Source: Sphingomonas sp. Y57 (lineage in GTDB: Bacteria > Pseudomonadota > Alphaproteobacteria > Sphingomonadales > Sphingomonadaceae). From it: DNA of 64,000 bases. Below, in pieces: positions 56,971-64,000 of the stretch; positions within the stretch are counted from its first letter, which is position 1, and every line of letters starts with the position of its first letter. The stretch lies in the NCBI RefSeq assembly GCF_001015195.1, contig NZ_LDES01000107.1:1-64000 (forward strand), read 5' to 3'. The notes below the pieces were generated by a model. It was not told where the DNA came from. It worked only from the letters and a program-made list of their open reading frames with translations, and did not search any database. Made by a program: the position numbers and the translations under genes.

Positions 56971-59058
56971 GTGATTACCGCAATCGTCTTCCTCCCGCTG
57001 CTCGCGGCGATCGTCGCCGGGCTGGGCAACCGCCTGATCGGCAACGTGGCGGCCAAGATCGTCACGACCGGCGCCCTGTTCGCGTCCTGCGCGCTGAGCT
57101 GGCCGGTGTTCATCGATTTCATGACGGGCGCCGCGACCGCGCATGTCGTGCCGGTCCTCACCTTCATCCAGTCGGGCGATCTCGCCGTCGACTGGGCGCT
57201 GCGCGTCGACACGCTGACCGCGGTGATGCTGGTGGTGGTGACCTCGGTGTCGAGCCTCGTCCACCTCTACAGCTGGGGCTATATGGCGGAAGACCCGAGC
57301 CAGCCCCGCTTCTTCGCCTATCTGTCGCTGTTCACCTTCGCGATGCTGATGCTCGTGACCTCCGACAGCCTGGTGCAGATGTTCTTCGGCTGGGAAGGCG
57401 TCGGCCTCGCCTCCTATCTGCTGATCGGGTTCTGGTACCACAAGCCGTCGGCGAACGCGGCGGCGATCAAGGCGTTCGTCGTCAACCGCGTCGGCGACTT
57501 CGGTTTCTCGCTCGGCATCTTCGGCACCTTCCTGGTGTTCGGCACCGTTTCGATCCCCGAGATCCTGGCAGCGGCGCCCGGCTATGCCGACGCTTCGATC
57601 GGCTTCCTGGGGGCACGGGTCGACCTGATGACCCTGCTCTGCCTGCTGCTGTTCGTCGGCGCGATGGGCAAGTCGGCCCAGCTCGGCCTCCACACCTGGC
57701 TTCCCGACGCGATGGAAGGCCCGACCCCGGTGTCGGCGCTGATCCACGCCGCGACGATGGTCACCGCGGGTGTGTTCATGGTCTGCCGCCTGTCGCCGAT
57801 GTTCGAGGTCAGCGAGACCGCGATGCACGTCGTCACCTATGTCGGCGCCGCCACCGCCTTCTTCGCGGCGACGGTCGGCACGACCCAGACCGACATCAAG
57901 CGCGTCATCGCCTATTCGACCTGCTCGCAGCTTGGCTATATGTTCATGGCGGCGGGCGTCGGCGCCTATGGCGCGGCGATGTTCCACCTGTTCACCCACG
58001 CCTTCTTCAAGGCGCTGCTGTTCCTCGGCGCGGGCTCCGTGATCCACGCGATGCACCACGAACAGGACATGCGCTATTATGGTGGCCTCAGGAAGCACAT
58101 CCCGATCACTTATTGGGCGATGATGGCGGGCACGCTCGCGATCACCGGCGTCGGCATCGCCGGGGTCTTCGGCTTCGCGGGCTTCTATTCGAAGGACGCG
58201 ATCATCGAGGCGGCCTTCGCCAGCGGATCGGCGTCGGGCGGCATCGCCTTCGCGATCGCGGTGTTCGCGGCGCTGCTGACCAGCTTCTATTCGTGGCGCC
58301 TGGTGTTCCTCACCTTCTTCGGCAAGCCGCGCTGGGCCGGTTCGGAGCATATCCAGCATGCCGTCCATGACGCCCATGGCCATGGCGACCATCATGACGC
58401 GCCTTCGGAAGAGGATGCCGGCCATGAGGCGCATGCGCATGATCACGGCCACGCGCATGACCACGGTCATGGCCATCGCGAGGTTGAGGGCGATGCGGGC
58501 TATCATCCGCATGAGAGCCCCTTGCCGATGCTGATCCCGCTGGTCGTGCTGACGCTCGGCGCCATCTTCGCGGGTTGGGTCTGGGCGCCCTATTTCATCG
58601 ACTCGCACCATGGCGGGGCCTTCTGGGCAGGCAGCCTGGCGTTCGACGAGCATCTGATGCACGCGATGCACGGAGTGCCGCTGTGGGTGAAGCTGTCGGC
58701 GACCGTGGTGATGATCGTCGGCTTCCTGATCGCGCTGTGGGCCTATGTGCTCGACCGCACGATCCCGGCGCGCTTCACCGCGCAGTTCCGGGTGTTGTAC
58801 GACTTCCTGCTGCACAAATGGTATTTCGACGAACTCTATCATTATCTGTTCGTCGTCCCGGCCTTCTGGCTCGGCCGCTTCTTCTGGAAGAAGGGCGACC
58901 AGGGCACGATCGACCGCTTCGGTCCGAACGGCGTCGCCGCCGTGGCGGTGCGCGCCGGATCGGCGGCGCGAGCCGCGCAGTCGGGCTATCTCTATACTTA
59001 TGCGCTGGTGATGCTGCTGGGCCTTGCGGCGGCGGCGACCTGGGCGATGGTGGGCTGA
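56971..59058 (+). CDS. nuoL: NADH-quinone oxidoreductase subunit L, with a His-rich loop
   Basis: A 695-aa proton-pumping antiporter-like subunit with a GTG start. The proton channel carries conserved Glu/Lys/His ([51 protein letters not shown]). Between helices near residues 460-516 is an inserted loop with about 18 histidines in 58 residues ([14 protein letters not shown]), not found in E. coli NuoL. A lateral helix at the C-terminus is expected but not certain by eye. Confidence 0.96.
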   Translation: MITAIVFLPLLAAIVAGLGNRLIGNVAAKIVTTGALFASCALSWPVFIDFMTGAATAHVVPVLTFIQSGDLAVDWALRVDTLTAVMLVVVTSVSSLVHLYSWGYMAEDPSQPRFFAYLSLFTFAMLMLVTSDSLVQMFFGWEGVGLASYLLIGFWYHKPSANAAAIKAFVVNRVGDFGFSLGIFGTFLVFGTVSIPEILAAAPGYADASIGFLGARVDLMTLLCLLLFVGAMGKSAQLGLHTWLPDAMEGPTPVSALIHAATMVTAGVFMVCRLSPMFEVSETAMHVVTYVGAATAFFAATVGTTQTDIKRVIAYSTCSQLGYMFMAAGVGAYGAAMFHLFTHAFFKALLFLGAGSVIHAMHHEQDMRYYGGLRKHIPITYWAMMAGTLAITGVGIAGVFGFAGFYSKDAIIEAAFASGSASGGIAFAIAVFAALLTSFYSWRLVFLTFFGKPRWAGSEHIQHAVHDAHGHGDHHDAPSEEDAGHEAHAHDHGHAHDHGHGHREVEGDAGYHPHESPLPMLIPLVVLTLGAIFAGWVWAPYFIDSHHGGAFWAGSLAFDEHLMHAMHGVPLWVKLSATVVMIVGFLIALWAYVLDRTIPARFTAQFRVLYDFLLHKWYFDELYHYLFVVPAFWLGRFFWKKGDQGTIDRFGPNGVAAVAVRAGSAARAAQSGYLYTYALVMLLGLAAAATWAMVG

Positions 59059-59062
59059 CGCG

Positions 59063-60589
59063 ATGGGCTTTCCTATCCTTTCCGTGATGATCGCGCTGCC
59101 GCTGGTGGCAGCGCTGGCCAGCCTGTTCGCGGGGGCGAAAGGCGCGCGCTGGATCGCGCTCGTCGCAACGCTCGCCAATCTCGGCCTCGGTATCCTGTTG
59201 TGGTACGGCTATGAGGTCGGCGGCGCGCAGTGGCAGTTCACCGAGCATGTCGCGCTGTTTGGCCGCTTCGCCTGGGCGCTCGGCATCGACGGCATCGCGC
59301 TGCTGCTGATCGTCCTGTCGGTGTTCCTGATGCCGATCTGCATCGCCGCCTCCTGGGAGGCGATCGAGAAGCGCGTGCCCGAATATATGGCCGCCTTCCT
59401 GCTGATGGAGACGCTGATGGTCGGCGTCTTCGCGGCGCAGGACCTGTTCCTCTTCTACATCTTCTTCGAAGCCGGCCTGATCCCGATGTACCTGATCATC
59501 GGCATCTGGGGCGGTGCCGACCGCATCTACGCCAGCTACAAATTCTTCCTCTACACGTTGCTCGGATCGGTGCTGATGCTGATCGCGATGCTGTGGATGG
59601 TGAGCGAGGCGGGCACCACCTTCATCCCGGCGTTGATGGCCTATGACTTCCCGCCGGAAGCGCAGACCTGGCTGTTCCTCGCCTTCTTCGCCTCCTTCGC
59701 GGTGAAGATGCCGATGTGGCCGGTCCACACCTGGCTGCCCGACGCGCACGTCCAGGCGCCGACCGCCGGCTCGGTGATCCTGGCGGGCGTGCTGCTGAAG
59801 ATGGGCGGCTACGGCTTCATCCGCTTCTCGCTGCCGATGTTCCCGGTCGCCAGCGCCGATCTGATGTGGCTCGTCATGGGCCTGTCGATGGTCGCCATCG
59901 TCGTCACCAGCCTGATCGCGCTGGTCCAGGAGGACATGAAGAAGCTGATCGCCTATTCGTCGGTCGCCCACATGGCCTTCGTCACGATCGGCCTGTTCGC
60001 CTTCAACCGGCAGGGCATCGAGGGCGCGCTGATGGTCATGCTCGGCCATGGCCTCGTCTCGGGCGCGCTGTTCCTGTGCGTCGGCGTGATCTACGACCGG
60101 ATGCACACGCGCGAGATCGCCCGTTATGGCGGCCTGTCGAACAACATGCCGAAATATGCGATGCTGTTCCTGCTGTTCACCATGGCCTCGGTCGGCCTGC
60201 CGGGCACCAGCAACTTCATCGGCGAGTTCCTCTCGCTGGTCGGCGCCTACCAGATCTCGTCCTGGGTCGCCTTCGTCGCGACCACGGGCATCATCACCGG
60301 TGCCGCCTATATGCTCTATCTCTACGCCCGCATCGCCTATGGCTCGGCGCGCACGCCCGAAGCGGCGGCGATGCCCGACCTGTCGGCGCGCGAGCTCGCC
60401 ATCCTCGCGCCGATCGCGATCGCCGTGCTGTGGATGGGCGTCTATCCCGAAAGCTTCCTGGCGCCGATGCGCAACGATGTCGGCGCGGTTCTCGCCCGGC
60501 TCGCGCCCACCGCGCCGGAGAGCGACGCCAAGGTCGTGATCGGCCATCCCAAACCTGCTGTCGAGGCGCATGCGGAGGCGCACCACTGA
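59063..60589 (+). CDS. nuoM: NADH-quinone oxidoreductase subunit M
   Basis: A 508-aa antiporter-like subunit. The channel residues occur in LMETLMVGVFAAQDLFLFYIFFEAGLIPMYLIIGIWGG and KMPMWPVHTWLPDAHVQAPTAGSVILAGVLLKMGGYG. An upstream in-frame start would add 13 Arg-rich residues and is rejected. Its C-terminal tail is also His/Glu-rich (AEAHH). The stop overlaps nuoN by 1 base. Confidence 0.97.
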   Translation: MGFPILSVMIALPLVAALASLFAGAKGARWIALVATLANLGLGILLWYGYEVGGAQWQFTEHVALFGRFAWALGIDGIALLLIVLSVFLMPICIAASWEAIEKRVPEYMAAFLLMETLMVGVFAAQDLFLFYIFFEAGLIPMYLIIGIWGGADRIYASYKFFLYTLLGSVLMLIAMLWMVSEAGTTFIPALMAYDFPPEAQTWLFLAFFASFAVKMPMWPVHTWLPDAHVQAPTAGSVILAGVLLKMGGYGFIRFSLPMFPVASADLMWLVMGLSMVAIVVTSLIALVQEDMKKLIAYSSVAHMAFVTIGLFAFNRQGIEGALMVMLGHGLVSGALFLCVGVIYDRMHTREIARYGGLSNNMPKYAMLFLLFTMASVGLPGTSNFIGEFLSLVGAYQISSWVAFVATTGIITGAAYMLYLYARIAYGSARTPEAAAMPDLSARELAILAPIAIAVLWMGVYPESFLAPMRNDVGAVLARLAPTAPESDAKVVIGHPKPAVEAHAEAHH

Positions 60590-62034
60590 TGTCGATGACC
60601 GCCTCCCTCGCTCTCACCGTTCCCGAGCTGATCCTCTCGATCGGCGCGCTGCTGCTGCTGCTGGTCGCGGCCTTTGGCGGTGACGGCTTTGCCCGCGCGA
60701 TCGGCTGGGGCGCGATCGCGCTGTTCGCCGCCGCCGGCTTCGCGTTGACCGGCCCGGCCGGTAATGGCGGCCCCGGCTTCGACGGCCTCTACATCGCCGA
60801 CAGCTTCGCGGCCTTCGCCAAGCTGCTGATCTATATCGCCGCCGCCGTTTCGGTGGCGGTGGCGCCCGGCTTCTTCGCCCGGACGGGCGGGGGCTATCGT
60901 GCCGAATATCCGGTGCTGATCCTGCTCTCCGGCGTCGGCATGGGGATGATGGTGTCGGCGGGCGACCTGCTGACCCTCTATGTCGGGCTCGAGCTGCAGT
61001 CGCTGTCGGCCTATGTGCTCGCCAGCTTCCTGCGCCGCGACACCCGTTCGGCCGAGGCGGGGCTCAAATATTTCGTGCTCGGTGCGCTTGCCTCGGGCAT
61101 CCTGCTCTACGGCATCTCGCTGCTCTACGGCTTCACCGGCACCACCCTGTTCGCGGGCATCTCCGATTCGCTCGCCAAGGGCATGGGCATCGGCCAGATG
61201 TTCGGCATGGTGTTCGTCTTCGCCGGGCTCGCCTTCAAGATTTCCGCCGTGCCGTTCCACATGTGGACGCCCGACGTCTATGAAGGCGCACCGACACCGG
61301 TCACCGCCTTCTTCGCCTCGGCGCCGAAGGTGGCTGGCATGGCGCTGCTGCTGCGCGTCGCGATCGAGGCGATGGGATCGGGCACCGACGCCTGGCGCCA
61401 GATCGTCGTCTTCGCCGCGCTCGCCTCGACCATCCTCGGTGCGGTCGCCGCGATCGGGCAGACCAGCATGAAGCGGCTGCTCGCCTATTCGTCGATCAAC
61501 AATGTCGGCTTCGCCCTGTTCGGCCTCGCCGCCGGGTCGGCGGAGGGCGTCGCCGCGACGATGACCTATATGGCGGTTTATGTCGCGATGACGCTGGGCA
61601 GCTTCATCTGCGTGCTGCAGATGCGGGACGAGGATGGACGACCGGTCGAGACGATCGCCAGCCTGTCGGGCCTTTCGCGCAGCCGCCCCGGCCTTGCCGC
61701 CGCCTTTGCGATCTTCATGTTCAGCCTGGCCGGCATCCCGCCGCTGTTTGGCTTCTGGCCGAAGTTCCTGGTGTTCGACGCGCTCGTCCGCGCCGGTTTC
61801 TGGCCGTTGGCGATGGTCGGCATCGCGACCTCGGTAATCGGCGCCTTCTATTATCTGAAGATCGTCAAGACGATCTATTTCGACGATCCGGCCCCGGCCC
61901 GGTTTGCGCCGGCCGCGTCGAAGCTCGAGGGTGGACTCATCGTGCTGGCGGCGCTTGCCGTCTCGCCGCTCGGCTACCTCGCCATCCCGCTGCTCGACTC
62001 GACGAGCATGGCGGCGGCGCGCGCGCTGTTCTGA
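60589..62034 (+). CDS. nuoN: NADH-quinone oxidoreductase subunit N
   Basis: A 481-aa antiporter-like subunit, the last of complex I. LLTLYVGLELQSLSAYVLASF, KISAVPFHMWTPDVYEGAPTPVTAFFASAPK and MKRLLAYSSINNVGF hold the conserved membrane residues. The frame is open upstream as a shadow of nuoM; ATG 60589 overlaps the nuoM stop. A repeat element separates it from birA. Confidence 0.97.
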   Translation: MSMTASLALTVPELILSIGALLLLLVAAFGGDGFARAIGWGAIALFAAAGFALTGPAGNGGPGFDGLYIADSFAAFAKLLIYIAAAVSVAVAPGFFARTGGGYRAEYPVLILLSGVGMGMMVSAGDLLTLYVGLELQSLSAYVLASFLRRDTRSAEAGLKYFVLGALASGILLYGISLLYGFTGTTLFAGISDSLAKGMGIGQMFGMVFVFAGLAFKISAVPFHMWTPDVYEGAPTPVTAFFASAPKVAGMALLLRVAIEAMGSGTDAWRQIVVFAALASTILGAVAAIGQTSMKRLLAYSSINNVGFALFGLAAGSAEGVAATMTYMAVYVAMTLGSFICVLQMRDEDGRPVETIASLSGLSRSRPGLAAAFAIFMFSLAGIPPLFGFWPKFLVFDALVRAGFWPLAMVGIATSVIGAFYYLKIVKTIYFDDPAPARFAPAASKLEGGLIVLAALAVSPLGYLAIPLLDSTSMAAARALF

Positions 62035-62045
62035 GGATAGACGTT

Positions 62046-62175
62046 CTGCTCCCGTTCGTGTCGAGCGAAGTCGAGACACGTTGCGAGAGCCAACGTCCCT
62101 CGACTTCGGCCGATGGCCGAAGTTCATCCCGAGCGCCTGCCTTGCAGGCAGCCGAGGGGCCCGGGACGAACGGAT
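62046..62175. repeat. complex inverted repeat, GTTCGTGTCGAGCGAAGTCGAG family
   Basis: The nuoN-birA space contains CCGTTCGTGTCGAGCGAAGTCGAGACACG with an inner CGTGTC / GACACG symmetry, a second block GTCCCTCGACTTCGG...CCGAAG, and the closing GGGACGAACGG that mirrors the start. It is an element of a type widespread in sphingomonad genomes. It may terminate nuo transcription or stabilise the 3' end. Confidence 0.65.
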
Positions 62176-62179
62176 CGCT

Positions 62180-62893
62180 GTGACGAACCCGCTCATCCGC
62201 CATGTCGCCGTCACCGGCTCGACCAATGACGACATGACGACACTCGCCCGCGATGGCGCGGCCGAGGGGACGTGGCTGCGGGCCGACCGGCAGGAAGGCG
62301 GACGCGGGCGTCAGGGGCGGGCCTGGGCGTCGCCGTCCGGTAACCTCTATGCCAGCACGCTGGTCCGTCGCCTTGGCGGCGATCCGCCGGCGCCGAGCCT
62401 CGCGATGGTCGCGGCGGTCGCGCTCGACGAGCTATTGCAGGCGTGGCTAGGGCCGGATCGGCTGGCGATCAAATGGCCCAACGATCTTCTCGCCGACGGT
62501 GCCAAGATCTCCGGGATATTGCTGGAAGGTGCCGGCGACGCGGTGGTCGTCGGGATCGGCGTCAACCTGGCGCATCATCCCGAAGGGCTCGACCGCCCGG
62601 CGACCAGCCTCGCCGCGCTCGGCCTGTCGCCGCCCGATCCGGGCGACTTCGTCGCCGAACTGGCGGCCGCGTTCGCCGCCTGGATCGCGCGCTGGCGCAT
62701 GGACGGGCTCGGGGCGGTGCTCGCCCGCTGGCAGGCGCGCGCGCATCCGCCGGGTACGGCATTGCGCGTCCGCGCGCCCGAGGGCGAGATCGAAGGGCTG
62801 TACGAGGGGCTCGCCGCCGATGGAGCGCTGCGTCTCCGGACGACCGACGGGTGCATCCATCTGGTGCACGCAGGCGACGTTTTCCTGCTATAG
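62180..62893 (+). CDS. birA: biotin--[acetyl-CoA-carboxylase] ligase, short form
   Basis: A 237-aa biotin protein ligase without the N-terminal DNA-binding domain, so it should not be a repressor. GRGRQGRAWASPSGNLYASTLV (biotinyl-AMP loop), KWPNDLL and GIGVNL are conserved. The start is GTG at 62180 (MTNPLIRHVAVTGSTND). Its position after nuoN is conserved in alphaproteobacteria. Confidence 0.92.
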   Translation: MTNPLIRHVAVTGSTNDDMTTLARDGAAEGTWLRADRQEGGRGRQGRAWASPSGNLYASTLVRRLGGDPPAPSLAMVAAVALDELLQAWLGPDRLAIKWPNDLLADGAKISGILLEGAGDAVVVGIGVNLAHHPEGLDRPATSLAALGLSPPDPGDFVAELAAAFAAWIARWRMDGLGAVLARWQARAHPPGTALRVRAPEGEIEGLYEGLAADGALRLRTTDGCIHLVHAGDVFLL

Positions 62894-62923
62894 CGCCCCG
62901 CAACGGAAGGACTCGGACGAAGC

Positions 62924-63706
62924 ATGCTGCTTGCGATCGACGCTGGGAATACCAATATCGTCTTCGCGCTGGTCGATCAGGGCGCGATCGTCGCGCGCTG
63001 GCGGATCGCCACTGACGCGCGCCGTACCGCGGACGAATATGCGGTCTGGCTGCACCAGCTCCTGCAGCTCGAAGGTCATGACCGTTCGGTCGTGGAGGCG
63101 GTGATCATCGCCACCGTGGTGCCGCGCGCGCTCCATAATCTGGAGGTGCTCGCATCGAAATATTTCGGGGTCGAGGCGCTTGTCGCCGGGCGCCCGCCGG
63201 TCGAATGGGGAATCACCCTCGATGTCGACGAGCCGCAGAATGTCGGCGCGGATCGCGCGGTCAACGTGATCGCGGCGCATGCGCGGCATCCGGGTGACCT
63301 GATCGTGATCGACTTCGGCACCGCGACGACCTTCGACGTGGTCGACTATAGCGGCGCCTACAAGGGCGGGATCATCGCGCCGGGCATCAACCTGTCGCTC
63401 GACGCTTTGGTCGCGGCGGCCGCGAAGCTGCCGCGCATCGCGATCGAAGCTCCCGAGAAGCCGGCCGTGATCGGCCGGACGACGCAGGACCAGATGCTGA
63501 TCGGCATCTATTTCGGCTATATCGCGATGATCGAGGGGCTGGTCGCGCGGATGAAGGCGGAGATCGGCCGCCCGGCCGCGGTGGTCGCCACCGGCGGCCT
63601 CGCCTCGCTGTTCGAACGGCATGTGAAGCTGTTCGACAGCATCGAACCGGATCTGACGATCCAGGGCCTCGGCATCATGTATGATCGCCTCAAGGCCGGC
63701 TCATAA
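62924..63706 (+). CDS. coaX: type III pantothenate kinase
   Basis: A 260-aa CoaX that phosphorylates pantothenate, the first step to CoA. The ASKHA phosphate motif [11 protein letters not shown] (residues 5-15), the second motif [12 protein letters not shown] near 128, and [12 protein letters not shown] are present. This type is not feedback-inhibited by CoA. 30 bases after birA. Confidence 0.96.
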   Translation: MLLAIDAGNTNIVFALVDQGAIVARWRIATDARRTADEYAVWLHQLLQLEGHDRSVVEAVIIATVVPRALHNLEVLASKYFGVEALVAGRPPVEWGITLDVDEPQNVGADRAVNVIAAHARHPGDLIVIDFGTATTFDVVDYSGAYKGGIIAPGINLSLDALVAAAAKLPRIAIEAPEKPAVIGRTTQDQMLIGIYFGYIAMIEGLVARMKAEIGRPAAVVATGGLASLFERHVKLFDSIEPDLTIQGLGIMYDRLKAGS

Positions 63707-63727
63707 TAGATTGGACACAAGCTTACA

Positions 63728-64000
63728 GTGACGACTCCCGGTAACGAACTGCTCTTCCTGGCGCTTGGCGGCTCCGGGGAGATCGGCATGAACGTCAATC
63801 TCTACGGCACCCAGGGCAAATGGGTGATGGTCGACCTCGGCCTCACCTTCGCCGATCCCGGTTATCCCGGCGTCGAGCTGATCCTGCCCGACCTCGCCTT
63901 CATCGAGGAGCGCGCCGACGACCTGCTCGGCGTCGTGCTGACCCATGGGCATGAGGACCATATCGGCGCGATTCCCTATCTCGCCGCCGATCTCGGCGTG
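63728..64000 (+). CDS. rnj: ribonuclease J, N-terminal fragment
   Basis: The first 91 codons of an RNase J-type metallo-beta-lactamase, cut by the window edge. GTG start, then ALGGSGEIGMNVNLY and VDLGLTFADPGYPGVELILPDL, and the zinc motif HGHEDHIGAIPYL. RNase J is the main 5'-3' exonuclease/endonuclease of mRNA and rRNA in these bacteria. The nuoN-birA-coaX-rnj order is typical of alphaproteobacteria. Confidence 0.93.
   Translation, partial: MTTPGNELLFLALGGSGEIGMNVNLYGTQGKWVMVDLGLTFADPGYPGVELILPDLAFIEERADDLLGVVLTHGHEDHIGAIPYLAADLGV

Noticed and set aside
56944-59178. 744-codon open frame antisense to nuoL
   Set aside because: Arg/His/Asp-rich with no motif; the plus strand encodes an intact NuoL.

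Overview
This 64 kb window looks like ordinary chromosome of a high-GC alphaproteobacterium of the Sphingomonadaceae, close to Sphingomonas/Rhizorhabdus wittichii. The evidence is the mtaB-ftsY-ispZ block, the alphaproteobacterial complex I order nuoABCDEF..G-N followed by birA-coaX-RNase J, the abundance of TonB receptor and S9-peptidase genes, and sphingomonad-type palindromic intergenic repeats. The species call is inference. I see no rRNA, tRNA, CRISPR, prophage or transposase genes.

Layout. 1-3.2 kb: end of mtaB, ftsY, a septation/YciB-like membrane protein and a CBS-domain chemotaxis-like transducer. 3.4-5.6 kb: Fe-SOD, a PuuD-like membrane protein and a GT25 glycosyltransferase. 5.6-9.4 kb: a phage-shock locus. 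pspF diverges from a small exported ORF, pspA, pspB, pspC and three further tiny membrane proteins; the PspF-type site and the sigma-54 promoter can be read directly. 9.5-14.4 kb: sufE, a SecD-head-like exported protein, topoisomerase IB, an orphan receiver, a J-domain protein and an acyl-CoA synthetase. 14.9-21.8 kb: TonB receptor, S9 peptidase and an EnvZ/OmpR-type pair. 22-25.8 kb: a RAM-domain protein, divergent ohrR/ohr with a readable promoter and operators, and an Rrf2 regulator next to an NDH-2-like oxidoreductase. 25.8-33.6 kb: rlmN, a 60-aa HTH-like protein, cyclopropane fatty acid synthase, divergent bdcA/bdcR, two EF-hand proteins and argG. 33.7-45.4 kb: a GT-C glycosyltransferase, a LytS/LytTR pair, a CitE-like lyase, a FixL/FixJ-like pair, galE, a non-coding AT-rich interval, an OPT transporter and efp. 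45.5-64 kb: suhB, the complete 14-subunit nuo operon (with two extra genes embedded between nuoE/nuoF and nuoF/nuoG), birA, coaX and the start of RNase J.

How it works together. Several stress circuits sit close together: envelope stress (psp), organic peroxide (ohrR/ohr), superoxide (sodB), a redox- or NO-type Rrf2 switch beside an alternative NADH dehydrogenase, and complex I itself. Three complete two-component pairs and one orphan receiver add signalling capacity. The least-described parts are the expanded psp operon, in which PspC and two downstream micro-membrane proteins share a C-terminal heptad module, the two accessory genes inside the nuo operon, and an orphan minus-strand terminator in the galE-OPT interval that implies an unannotated RNA.
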